This document shows, piece after piece, positions 46,288 to 55,023 of a stretch of DNA of 64,000 nucleotides. This DNA is from Heliophilum fasciatum (lineage in GTDB: Bacteria > Bacillota > Desulfitobacteriia > Heliobacteriales > Heliobacteriaceae), in contig NZ_SLXT01000002.1 of NCBI RefSeq assembly GCF_004341395.1, positions 124,001 through 188,000 on the forward strand, read 5' to 3'. The position numbers were made by a program, and so were the translations under genes. Positions within the stretch are counted from its first letter, which is position 1, and every line of letters starts with the position of its first letter. The notes below the pieces were generated by a model that worked only from the letters and a program-made list of their open reading frames with translations, did not search any database and was not told where the DNA came from.

Positions 46288-47649
46288 TTACCCTTCGGCG
46301 TGCCGGCGTTGTCGCAAGTACGTCTGGCGAAAGGTCTCTTCACCTTGCCGGTCAGCAAGCCATTGTTCCAGAATCGTCACAATCGCTGCCGGTACGGCAT
46401 CGGGTTCCACGATCCCCCAGTGCGTGCCCAACAGGGGATATTCACCGTCCTGCCCACCGCCAACGGTGATCGCCGCCGCAAAATGGCTGGGCTTCTCTTT
46501 ATTGACGGTACCAGTCAAACCAATATCGACCATCTGCGGACGCGTACAAGAACTTGCGCATCCGGAAAGATGTATGCGCAATTGGTCAAAGGCCGCCAGC
46601 AAATGGGGCTGTTGCTGCAGCTCCGCTTCGATGGCCCCGCGCAACGCCGTATCGATCAAGCCGCGACCGCACAAGGCACGACCGGGACAAGCGGCCCAGG
46701 CAATCTTCCTCGGTTGGCCCAAACCCACCGGCGCCAGTTCCGCCAGGAGATGGGCTTTTTCCTCCGGCAACACACCGCGCCAGTAAATCTGCCGCTCTGT
46801 TCCGAGATCGATCACACCTCCGGCAAAACGGCGCGCGGCCATCGCTAATGTGTGCAGTTGTACCGCCGTCAGCGCCCCATTGGGAACATCGATGATCACC
46901 ACTTCCCCCGCCGGCAGCTCTACCGACGGCGGCAACTCATCGACGGGCGTCCACCGTTCTTGCACTTGCGCCCAAAACTTCTCCACGCCCAAGGACTGCA
47001 CCAGTACCTTCATTCGTTTCCCGGCACCTAACGCAAAAAACAAGTCCAAGATCGCCAGGATCAAACTGCGCACCTGTGCCGTCGGCACTTCCACCGGCAG
47101 CAATTCCGCCGGCTGCGGTTGCCGCCCCAAACCGCCACCGACATACACTTGCCAGCGCAGCCCTTCGGGCCGGGCGACCGGGATCAGGCCAACATCATTA
47201 AAAAGTACCGCTCCCGGCAAGGATTCGCTCACGGCAATCTTAAACTTCTGCTCCATCGTTACATGGGCCACAGCCGGAGGTATCGTCTGATTAAGAAACA
47301 GCGCCAGGGCCGCCACTTCCTGGGCAAAGGGACCATTTTCATAGACGGCCACCACATTGCGCACCGATTTGCCCCCGCTATTTACTGAAGAAAAACCCAG
47401 GGGCGCCAGTTTCTCGCGAATCGATTCAATCTCCGCCAGCGTCAGTCCATGAATCTGCACTGATTGACGCGAAGTAATTTCCAATTGTCCCCGTTCCGTC
47501 TTCTCCACTACGTCCGCCAATGCTGCCAATTGTTCTGCCGTCAACCGGCCCAGCGGTAAGCGAAAGCGTACAAAAAAGCGGTCTTTTTGGCGCTGTTGAT
47601 AGATCCCTTGCAAGCGATAGGCGCTAATTTCTTTTGGTGTTAATTCCAT
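46288..47649 (-). CDS. Siroheme sulfite/nitrite reductase, copy 1
   Basis: 453 residues starting MELTPKEISAYRLQGI at 47649 behind CGGAGA. Two ferrodoxin-like half domains and two siroheme domains are seen; cluster ligands CPGRALC (near 321-327) and CASSC (near 364-368) coordinate the 4Fe-4S/siroheme centre. SRQSVQIHGLT is the siroheme-contact segment. The family includes assimilatory ferredoxin-sulfite and -nitrite reductases; the sulfur gene setting favours sulfite. It has its own promoter with a CCTATAGG site. Paralogue of 49530-50900. Confidence 0.85.
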   Translation of the reverse strand: MELTPKEISAYRLQGIYQQRQKDRFFVRFRLPLGRLTAEQLAALADVVEKTERGQLEITSRQSVQIHGLTLAEIESIREKLAPLGFSSVNSGGKSVRNVVAVYENGPFAQEVAALALFLNQTIPPAVAHVTMEQKFKIAVSESLPGAVLFNDVGLIPVARPEGLRWQVYVGGGLGRQPQPAELLPVEVPTAQVRSLILAILDLFFALGAGKRMKVLVQSLGVEKFWAQVQERWTPVDELPPSVELPAGEVVIIDVPNGALTAVQLHTLAMAARRFAGGVIDLGTERQIYWRGVLPEEKAHLLAELAPVGLGQPRKIAWAACPGRALCGRGLIDTALRGAIEAELQQQPHLLAAFDQLRIHLSGCASSCTRPQMVDIGLTGTVNKEKPSHFAAAITVGGGQDGEYPLLGTHWGIVEPDAVPAAIVTILEQWLADRQGEETFRQTYLRQRRHAEG

Positions 47650-47680
47650 CGGAACATCTCCGTTCACTTATTCTCATTAT

Positions 47681-47694
47681 CCTATAGGAATACT
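47681..47694. promoter_or_regulatory. CCTATAGG palindrome at the sulfite reductase start site
   Basis: CCTATAGGAATACT lies directly downstream of the -10, over the expected transcription start. It matches the site at 42844-42857. Confidence 0.5.
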
Positions 47695-47718
47695 ATCATT
47701 CGGATGGACGCCTGTCAA
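47690..47718 (-). promoter_or_regulatory. Promoter of sulfite reductase copy 1
   Basis: TTGACA (47713-47718) and TAGTAT (47690-47695) on the minus strand, spacing 17 nt. The -35 falls in the first unit of the tandem repeat described next. Confidence 0.65.
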
Positions 47719-47774
47719 CCAACGGGATTGCCGTCAACCAAAGGGATGTCGTCAGCGAAAGGGATCTGGTCAAC
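47714..47774. repeat. Short tandem repeats in the divergent promoter region
   Basis: Three 18-19-bp units of the form GTCAACCAAAGGGATNNC, then a partial GTCAAC, stand head to tail at 47714, 47733, 47751 and 47769. Each unit carries TTGAC on the minus strand. They lie between the sulfite reductase and the DUF2935 gene and overlap the -35. Confidence 0.65.
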
Positions 47775-47854
47775 TTATGAGCTGCCAGCTTTTATTTATT
47801 AGCAAAACCGACTTCATCCGCATATATTGCTGGCGAGAAGGAGGTCGGATATGC

Positions 47855-48661
47855 ATGGCAGTGGTTAAAGTTCCGGATCTGCTTGTATCCCCCGTATCCA
47901 ATCCCGATATGGATGAAATTCGGTTTTGGCTGCGCATTATGATGGAGCACTCGTTGTTTATGAAAATTGGGTTTCCTTGTACCGAACTTGAATTGATTCG
48001 CCGGGCCGGCGAATTTCAAAAAGGCTTTCAAGAGTTGCTGAATGAATCAGAACGCGTTCATCCATCACAAATGGCCGATTTCATCAAGAAAACAATCTAT
48101 TGGGTCGAATGCCTTCGCGCCTTCAAACGCCATGTATTACACATTGTAATTACATGTGGGTTTAAACTGGGAGGATATAACTATCCGCTACTCCTTGATC
48201 ACATCTCCCGCGAAGCAGAATACTTTCTGCTGGTGCTTAGAAAAGCGGAGACTGGGGAAACAGGCACCCCGATTCAGTCGATTATTCAAGAAAACGTTTT
48301 TTGGCTGCGCATCATGTCCGATCATTCGAAATTTATCCGCAGTTTATTGGATCAATCGGAACGTCAACTTGCGAATCAATCCCAAGCATTTAGTGATGAA
48401 TTCGACACCCTGCTCGCGCAGGCCCGCGATCTCGAAGGGATGTTATGGGACTTCAAAAAAATCCCCACCTTATCTCGCTTTGAAGGCGACGTCAAGGGGG
48501 CTACTCGCCGGTTACGGGATTTCAAACAAGCGGCCAAAGAACTATTGGAAAATTGCGCCGCCCTTTCGCTGATTCCGGTAGCATTAGCCGATCATGTACG
48601 GCGTGAGGCAGAACATTTTCTGATGATTATTGACCGGATCGAACATGAATTAGCGAACTAA
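47855..48661 (+). CDS. DUF2935-type helical protein (two repeats)
   Basis: 268 residues starting MAVVKVPDLLVSP at 47855 with a perfect AAGGAGGT. Two homologous halves begin IRFWLRIMMEHSLFM (near residue 23) and VFWLRIMSDHSKFI (near 154), each with a later REAEYFL/REAEHFL motif. Glu/His residues at these positions suit a ferritin-like metal site. This matches the DUF2935 family, whose function is unknown to me. It is encoded divergently from the sulfite reductase. Confidence 0.75.
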   Translation: MAVVKVPDLLVSPVSNPDMDEIRFWLRIMMEHSLFMKIGFPCTELELIRRAGEFQKGFQELLNESERVHPSQMADFIKKTIYWVECLRAFKRHVLHIVITCGFKLGGYNYPLLLDHISREAEYFLLVLRKAETGETGTPIQSIIQENVFWLRIMSDHSKFIRSLLDQSERQLANQSQAFSDEFDTLLAQARDLEGMLWDFKKIPTLSRFEGDVKGATRRLRDFKQAAKELLENCAALSLIPVALADHVRREAEHFLMIIDRIEHELAN

Positions 48662-48745
48662 ACCACCTTCTACCGAAGCTTTTTAAGCCAACCTCCTGCT
48701 ACCGGAACCCCTTATCAGTATCGCCCTAACTATCAGGAGCAATGA

Positions 48746-49342
48746 ATGCGTGTAGGAGTGGAAATGTTGTATTACGAGCAGAACGTTGATTATCCTCCCT
48801 TTACGTTAAGCCGAGCACAGATGGAATTGCGGGATCGTGTTCGCATGCTCTGGGAACAGCATGATACTTGGACATTATCTGCCATCACCAGCCTGGTATT
48901 TGGCTTGCCAAATGCAGATGCTGTGGTTTCCCGGTTACTCCGTAATCCTGATGATTTTAAACAGGTGCTACAGCTTTACTATGGGGAAAGAATCGCGTCC
49001 AACTTTCGCGACTTATTAAAGGCACATCTGAGTATTGCGGCCGATCTCGTCAACGCAGCCAAAGCCGGCGATGCGAATGCAGCCAACGCGATTGAGAGAA
49101 AATGGTATGCCAATGCCGATGCCATCGCTGTTTTATTAGGAAGTATTAATCCGTATTGGCCTCAAGAGCAGTGGCGAAGAATGCTGTATCGCCACCTTGA
49201 ACTGGTCAAAAGAATCGCCGTTGACATGCTGAACGGACGGTATCCGGCTAGTATCGCAGCGTATGACGAAAATGAGTTGCATACATTGGTGATGGCCGAT
49301 GTAATGTCCGGCGGTATCATTCATCAGTTCCACATAACCTGA
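48746..49342 (+). CDS. Uncharacterised helical protein
   Basis: 198 residues, almost wholly helical. Features: LYYGERIASNFRDLLKAHL, ADLVNAAKAGDANAANAIERKWY, SINPYWPQEQWRRMLYRHLEL, and a C-terminal VMADVMSGGII. Similar proteins occur in Bacillus and Paenibacillus; I know no proven function. The start at 48746 uses CAGGAG; an in-frame ATG at 48764 with AGGAG is equally good. It lies 84 bp after the DUF2935 gene and shares its terminator, so both may handle metal or redox stress, which is speculative. Confidence 0.6.
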   Translation: MRVGVEMLYYEQNVDYPPFTLSRAQMELRDRVRMLWEQHDTWTLSAITSLVFGLPNADAVVSRLLRNPDDFKQVLQLYYGERIASNFRDLLKAHLSIAADLVNAAKAGDANAANAIERKWYANADAIAVLLGSINPYWPQEQWRRMLYRHLELVKRIAVDMLNGRYPASIAAYDENELHTLVMADVMSGGIIHQFHIT

Positions 49343-49396
49343 TGTTCGCATGATGTCTCTCTTCATCCCAACCAAGGTGATGGGCTGTTTATAGTA

Positions 49397-49443
49397 AATA
49401 ACCCCGGTTCGCTTCAACGTTAGCGTACCGGGATTATTTTTTT
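49397..49443 (+). terminator. Terminator after the two helical-protein genes
   Basis: AATAA-CCCGGT-CGCT pairs with AGCG-ACCGGG-TTATT (three mismatches) followed by seven or more T on the plus strand. Confidence 0.85.
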
Positions 49444-49529
49444 GGCACGATTCATGCGCCTTGATTTCCTATTTAATTTTCGTTTTAGGCGATAGTCGAC
49501 AGATTCACCTACCGTCATTACGAATAAAA

Positions 49530-50900
49530 TCAACTTGTTGCAGACAAGCGCAAGTGTGTCTGACGGAAGGTTTCTTCGCCCTCACGCTGGGCAAGCCACT
49601 CCTCTAAAATCGTCACGATCGCCGCCGGCACCGCCTCCCGTTCCACTACGCCCCAGCGGGTGCCCAACACAGGATATGCGCCGTCAAGCCCACCGCCGAC
49701 AGTGATCGTCACTGCCGGCTGGCCCGGCTTCCCTTTCATCACGGCACCGTTCAAACCAATATCCGCGACCTGCGTACGGGTACAAGAACTTGGGCAACCG
49801 GAAATATGGATGCGCAAGCGGTCAAAGGCAGCCAGCAGATGCGGTTTTTGTTGCAGTTCTGCTTCGATGGCGCCGCGCAAAGCCGTATCGATCAAGCCGC
49901 GGCGACAGGAGGCACGACCGGGACAAGCAGCCCAGGCGATGATCCCCCTTTGACCCAATCCCACCGCTGCTAACTCCGCCAGGAGATGATCTTTTTCCTC
50001 CGGCAAGATGCCGCGCCAGTAGATCTGCCGCTCCGTCCCGAGATAAACTACGCCTCCGGTAAAGCGGCGCGCTGCCATGGCCAATGCGCGCAGTTGTACT
50101 GCCGTCAGCACGGCATCAGGAAGATCAGTGATCACCACGTCCCCCTCCGGCAGCGGTTCCACCGCCGGTAGCAATTCATCGATTGGTGTCCAACGTTCTT
50201 GCACTTGCGCCCAGAAATCCGCTACACCCAAAGAGTGAACGAGGGCTTTCATCCGCTTCCCGGCACCTACCGCTAAAAACAAGTCTAAGATCGCCTGGAC
50301 TATACTGCGCACCTGCGCCGTCGGCACTTCCACCGGCAATAACTCCGCCCGTTGCGGCTGCCGTCCCAAACCACCACCCACATACACTTGCCAGCGCAGC
50401 CCTTCCGGCCGGGCCACCGGTAACAGCCCGATATCGTGATAAAGCACTGCGCCTGGCATAGCATCCGGTACGGCATCACTCATGGGAATCGCAAACTTGT
50501 GCTCCAATATGACAAGGGCCACATCGGGAGATATGGCCTGATCAAGGAACGTAGCCAAGGCCGCTACTTCCTGAACAAAATGGCCCGTTTCATACAAAGC
50601 CACGACATTGTGCATGGATTTGCTGCTGCTGTTTACCGGAGAAAGGCCCAATGCGGTGAGTTTCTCACGCATTGCCTCGGTTTCCGCCCGCGTTAATCCC
50701 TGCATCTGCACCGATTGCCGTGAAAGAACTTCCAGTTTCCCCTGTTCCGTCTTCGCGACCACATCGGCCAATCCCGCTAATTGCTCCGCCGTCCACCGGC
50801 CCAGCGGTAAGCGAAACCGCACGAAAAAGCGATCTTTTTCGCGTTGTTGATCAATTCCTTGTAAGCGATGGGCGCTCATTGCTTCTGGTGATAATTCCAT
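49530..50900 (-). CDS. Siroheme sulfite/nitrite reductase, copy 2
   Basis: 456 residues starting MELSPEAMSAHRLQGI at 50900 behind CGGAGA. Close paralogue of copy 1, roughly three quarters identical by eye, with cluster ligands CPGRASC and CPSSC intact and a five-residue insertion near residue 150 (VPDAM). Likely active, but it has lost the copy 1 promoter and palindrome: homology stops about 20 bp above the start, and 30 bp upstream ends the large NTPase gene. It may therefore be expressed from that gene's promoter. A divergent substrate (nitrite against sulfite) is possible. Confidence 0.82.
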   Translation of the reverse strand: MELSPEAMSAHRLQGIDQQREKDRFFVRFRLPLGRWTAEQLAGLADVVAKTEQGKLEVLSRQSVQMQGLTRAETEAMREKLTALGLSPVNSSSKSMHNVVALYETGHFVQEVAALATFLDQAISPDVALVILEHKFAIPMSDAVPDAMPGAVLYHDIGLLPVARPEGLRWQVYVGGGLGRQPQRAELLPVEVPTAQVRSIVQAILDLFLAVGAGKRMKALVHSLGVADFWAQVQERWTPIDELLPAVEPLPEGDVVITDLPDAVLTAVQLRALAMAARRFTGGVVYLGTERQIYWRGILPEEKDHLLAELAAVGLGQRGIIAWAACPGRASCRRGLIDTALRGAIEAELQQKPHLLAAFDRLRIHISGCPSSCTRTQVADIGLNGAVMKGKPGQPAVTITVGGGLDGAYPVLGTRWGVVEREAVPAAIVTILEEWLAQREGEETFRQTHLRLSATS

Positions 50901-50930
50901 CAAGCCATCTCCGTTCGCTTATGATACTTT

Positions 50931-53798
50931 CTACGACAAACCCTTTCCCATGCTTTTCTTCTTTAATGCCAATACACGTGGCTTTTTCGATTGCTCAAGC
51001 TCAAAGTTCATTCCAATACGATAAATTTCCGGAATATAGTATTTAAGCAACCCGTCTTTATCCGTATCTTCATAAAGAACCCCCATATTCTTCAGAAACT
51101 CCAATTGTGTTGGTGTAATCCCCAGTTGTTGAACCGTAAAAGGTACACGCCGTTTATCCGGTGCTAACTGTTTCATGTCCTCAAACCAAGTTTTAAACTC
51201 ACCGGACTCATTCATTACTTCTTCCAGCTTTTTCTCACTGCAAGGGCGCAGGGCATGCCGAATCGCCTGCGGTGGTAAGATGCGATCCTTCTGCCAATGA
51301 CGAAACCCCACCCCCTCCGCATCTTCAGATGTTTTTTTCGCTGCATGGTAAAGAAACCGCACAATATCCCGCGCTTGAAGGCGCCCTTTGAAGTCACTTA
51401 ACGCTGCATAGACCCAAGCGGCACTATTGGCTTCTTTGGAATTATCTTTTCCTAATTTTTTGCCCCAAAGCTGTTCCAGTTCATTGATAACAACGGTGCG
51501 TCCCAGCGAATTCACTTCAATTGTGGGATCGTAGAATCGCGCTTGCTGACCCAACCAATAAACAAGGTGTAAAAAAGAATCTTGATCCCACGTCAGTTCA
51601 TACGGTTTATACCGGCTTTCCATTTGCCCTGCATTTTGCCGAATGGCATAACGAAGATAATCTTTGCGCAAAAAAATGATCATCCCCAACGAAGACTGCC
51701 GCAATGTATCTTGCAACCTTTTTGGGAAATCCAACAGCGCCTTTAAAGCGACCTGCTGACTTCGTTGATCGGCAATACGATCGAACAACTCTTCCAGCCC
51801 ATCGATAATCAGCACCAAGCGAAGTCCACCTTTTTCCAATTGACGATTCAGCGTATGCATACCCGATGTAATCGCTATGTCAAGGTTCTCTTGCGCAGGA
51901 GATTCAAAGTGAATGTTCATCGCTTTGGCGATGAGATCAAGCCAATACCAAATCCAATTCAGTTCTCCCCATTCCGGTTCCCCGTCTAACTTGGATTTAA
52001 TCGCCAGATCACTGATTCCATTGGCAACAAAATACTGATGATGCGCAAATGATGCTGTTTTCGTATGTGGTTGATCCGGGCTTGGGGTAGCATCATTGAT
52101 GATTTGCGTGACTTGATCACGGGCTTCCCGGATAATTCGATTCATCTTATCGTCAAGTTGCTTCGGTGCTAATAGCGGATAAATATAGCTACAGCACTTT
52201 TTTTGCATAGCTCCGTTTTCCTTACCACTCACTTTATCCACAAAAGTTTCCCAGTGCTTACACCGCGCTAAGTGAAGATAGCTGAACGTTTTTCCCGCAC
52301 CTTTGGCACCAATGGAAATCACCTGCGGAAGTTCATCGCGATACTTGATGGCGAGATTTCGTAACGCATCCGTCACAAGCAGGTTGTCTCCGATTCCTTT
52401 TTCAGCGTATTCCTCACATTGATCCCGAAGAGCAACCACCTGCTGTAAATCATTATTTCCTTTGCGCATTCTCGCTTCGCGTCGATTGTCTTTTTTCGGC
52501 CAATTCTCACCGGCCCACTTTATAGCCATGTCTGTTAGGGAAGAGTTGGAACGGGTCTTATCACGGGCATCGTCCCAACTCTTTACATAAAGTAGTTCTT
52601 GTGAAAAGTAAGACTCCCAACAAGTCAATCGAGTATCATATCCATTGTCATCCATGTTGCTCTCGGAAAAATGCACATCATAAGCCTCTTGCAATTGCGC
52701 GACTGCATCTTCATAGACGGAGCTTTTCCGCAATTCCGGTGTGAGCATGGTAACAATGACTGTAGGATCATAATATTGTCCTCGTCCGGTTTCTTCCGGA
52801 GGCGGAGCCAATTTAGCCATCTGTTCTAACACCAAGCATGTGCCATGAATGGACTGCTCCGATAACGTCGTTACAAGAAAACGTTCGATTTGAGCATCCA
52901 TTAAAATCGGACTGGCCAGATCGCTAAGTCCTGCCCGCAAATCAATCAAGATAACGTCAGCTTGAACAGCTTGCCCCAGTTGCCTAATGGCGGTCGTTGT
53001 CTGCCAAGGATTTGCCGCACTTCGCGCTAGATGTTGCGGCAAAATCGGCGTGTCCAGCAGTTGCTCTTCCGAACAAAAAGCAGGCAGAAAAAATACTGTG
53101 GAATTGCCGATCTGTTTGCGCGAAGAAGCTAATTGATTCGTGACTGCCTCCATCGCCTTTTCCCGTTCTACCGGCGGGTAGTGATAAACTTCTAAAAAAT
53201 CAATAAATGAGATCTCCGGTTGTAAACGTTCTTGGCGATCCCAGTAGGTGAGTCCCGGTGCCTCTAGATCGGCGTCAATAACCAGAATCGATATAGGTTT
53301 ACCGGTATCATGTGCTCGTTGAAGCAACGAAAAGTAAAACCCCGCCATATGCGTCGTCCGCCCAACGCCACCTTTGAAAGAGTGAAACGCTACGATATGC
53401 GGGGGTTGCTTACCGGATGTCTTCGCTACTATCCGCGGTATCGATGTCCCCATCGGTCGCCTAAATGGTGGCTCGTCTTTTGATAAGTACGCTAATTCTC
53501 GCCAAAGGGGAACAATGACCTTTTCCTGTTTAGGCATTTCGCCGTGGACCACAAAGTCAACCGGCAAAAAGGCGTTTTCAATGTCCAAGCGAATTTGACG
53601 TCGCTCCGTATCATACCAATCCCCAAACCATTGCTGGATTTCTTGCGCAGCTTGTTGCTGAAACCCCAAACTATCGATCATAATTTCCACGCCATCGGAA
53701 AAACAGTCAATATCTTTGATGCTCAGTGGCAAATTTCTTTTATTATTCGTTAATTTACGAATCCTTCGCTCAACATCCAACCAAGTTAGTAACTTCAA
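50931..53798 (-). CDS. Two-module P-loop NTPase (MinD/ParA-like plus STAND-like), defence candidate
   Basis: About 955 residues from a TTG at 53798 that overlaps the preceding stop (TTGA), with GGAGGG upstream. N-terminal 100 residues have no known fold. Residues about 138-149 hold a deviant Walker A FHSFKGGVGRTT, then IDADLEAPGLTYWD and ILIDLRAGLSD, all MinD/ParA-like. Residues about 497-504 hold a second P-loop GAKGAGKT, with Walker B VLIIDGLEELFD near 680 and a sensor Arg in IIFLRKDYLRY, as in STAND/AAA NTPases. The C-terminus (IPEIYRIGMNFELEQS) resembles a winged helix. Predicted cytoplasmic. No family name known to me. Confidence 0.75.
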   Translation of the reverse strand: MKLLTWLDVERRIRKLTNNKRNLPLSIKDIDCFSDGVEIMIDSLGFQQQAAQEIQQWFGDWYDTERRQIRLDIENAFLPVDFVVHGEMPKQEKVIVPLWRELAYLSKDEPPFRRPMGTSIPRIVAKTSGKQPPHIVAFHSFKGGVGRTTHMAGFYFSLLQRAHDTGKPISILVIDADLEAPGLTYWDRQERLQPEISFIDFLEVYHYPPVEREKAMEAVTNQLASSRKQIGNSTVFFLPAFCSEEQLLDTPILPQHLARSAANPWQTTTAIRQLGQAVQADVILIDLRAGLSDLASPILMDAQIERFLVTTLSEQSIHGTCLVLEQMAKLAPPPEETGRGQYYDPTVIVTMLTPELRKSSVYEDAVAQLQEAYDVHFSESNMDDNGYDTRLTCWESYFSQELLYVKSWDDARDKTRSNSSLTDMAIKWAGENWPKKDNRREARMRKGNNDLQQVVALRDQCEEYAEKGIGDNLLVTDALRNLAIKYRDELPQVISIGAKGAGKTFSYLHLARCKHWETFVDKVSGKENGAMQKKCCSYIYPLLAPKQLDDKMNRIIREARDQVTQIINDATPSPDQPHTKTASFAHHQYFVANGISDLAIKSKLDGEPEWGELNWIWYWLDLIAKAMNIHFESPAQENLDIAITSGMHTLNRQLEKGGLRLVLIIDGLEELFDRIADQRSQQVALKALLDFPKRLQDTLRQSSLGMIIFLRKDYLRYAIRQNAGQMESRYKPYELTWDQDSFLHLVYWLGQQARFYDPTIEVNSLGRTVVINELEQLWGKKLGKDNSKEANSAAWVYAALSDFKGRLQARDIVRFLYHAAKKTSEDAEGVGFRHWQKDRILPPQAIRHALRPCSEKKLEEVMNESGEFKTWFEDMKQLAPDKRRVPFTVQQLGITPTQLEFLKNMGVLYEDTDKDGLLKYYIPEIYRIGMNFELEQSKKPRVLALKKKSMGKGLS

Positions 53799-54238
53799 GC
53801 CAATTCCCTCCCGACCCAAGTAGCGATTCGCTCCAAGCGGTCTTCCAATTCTTGATCACTGTATGCCTGCGACGAACCACCATAGCGCCACATTTGATTG
53901 TAATCACCTGCATAAACTTGTCGGCTTATGTAGTTCCCGTCGTCACTCCGCAAATCATTCATTGCTGTTACTGGTAAGTTAAGATCTTTTCCGGCTCGTA
54001 GTGTATCCAGTAATTCATTGATGTCATGCTGTATTTTTCTGAATTGCCGGGAACTTAACCTTCCACCGGTGTAATCTTCACCGTTTCGCACCATGATCAA
54101 AGCTTTTAAACCACATTCGACCGCATAGAAAAGCAATAAGCGCCTTGTATTCGAGGTATTCGCGTCATTTATCTGTCTCGCGGCTTGGTAATGCCGCCAC
54201 CACGCATTTTTCATTTCCCGACGGCTAAAGGGTATCAC
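53795..54238 (-). CDS. HEPN-like small protein, first gene of the NTPase cassette
   Basis: 147 residues, GTG start behind GGAGG. All helical; the segment LLLFYAVECGLKALIM followed by HDINELLDTL is the usual HEPN helix pair. An R-x6-H pattern is present (Arg64-His71 in RQFRKIQH), compatible with a HEPN ribonuclease site but not at a fully standard position. Its stop codon overlaps the start of the large NTPase gene by 3 nt, so the two are made together. Function unproven. Confidence 0.65.
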   Translation of the reverse strand: MIPFSRREMKNAWWRHYQAARQINDANTSNTRRLLLFYAVECGLKALIMVRNGEDYTGGRLSSRQFRKIQHDINELLDTLRAGKDLNLPVTAMNDLRSDDGNYISRQVYAGDYNQMWRYGGSSQAYSDQELEDRLERIATWVGRELA

Positions 54239-54306
54239 GGCACAGTCCTCCGGTTTCAGAATTCCAAATATGTCTACATTTTATATGATTAACGGTGCCC
54301 TAGTCA

Positions 54307-54971
54307 TCAGGGTGCCGTATCAGTATGAATATTCCCAATCATTTTTCTCAATTCCAGGATTTGCGCCAAGGGCAAGTCCGTGATTCTCGCAACATATTCC
54401 GGGTCTGAACCATTTTCCAGCAAAGCGATGGCAACTTTTATGATCCCTTCTTTGATCCCTTCCTTTTTACCTTCCCGCTTCGCCCTGGCCCGCTTGTCTC
54501 TAAGATAAAGCCCATACTTCATACACGCCCAATAATCATCCCGCACATTAGGATCATCGCTAATCCGGTTCACGTTGTTCATTGTCCGTTGCAAAATCTC
54601 ATCATAGGCTGTCATCTGCTCCACTTCCCGTGCAATTTCCGGGTCATCCGACGCCAACAACAAAAGCAACTGTTTCAACGCCTGCTCACCCAGTCTTTCC
54701 ATTTCCCGCTTTCAAACTCCTTACGCACCCGCCGGAGATCCAAGAAAATGCTCTCCCGCCGCTCTGTTAGTAAAACCCGCCGCCGATCTTCCCACCAGTG
54801 AAATTCATAGCGATAGTCATCGCTACCCGGGAAAGGTTGATAATTGGTGCTTACCACTGATATCGCCCCGTGTACATCCAGATAGCCATTGCCCTCCGTC
54901 ATAATATCGGCAAACATGGCGGCAATATAGTACACAATGCAATTACTCCTAATCCCCATAAATATTTCCAC
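54307..54971 (-). pseudogene. Broken PD-(D/E)XK transposase-family (Rpn/PF12784-like) gene
   Basis: Two pieces in different frames. 54971-54675 encodes VVSTNYQPFPGSDDYRYEFH and LLTERRESIFLDLRRVRKEF, the middle of a PDDEXK_2 protein; 54702-54307 encodes EQALKQLLLLLASDDPEI, AKREGKKEGIKEGI and ENGSDPEYVARITDLP, its C-terminus. The N-terminal nuclease core is missing and a frameshift sits near 54690. Relic of a recombination-promoting nuclease family. Confidence 0.75.
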
Positions 54972-55023
54972 CCTCCCCCGCTCACACTGTAACCAACCAA
55001 ATCCATTTCCCGGAGGCTAACCC

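Noticed and set aside
47714-47774. CRISPR-like repeat array
   Set aside because: Units are 18-19 bp head to tail with no spacers and no cas genes nearby.
53799-53819. Longer start of the large NTPase
   Set aside because: It would begin inside the HEPN-like gene without a site, whereas the TTG overlapping the stop has GGAGGG at good spacing.
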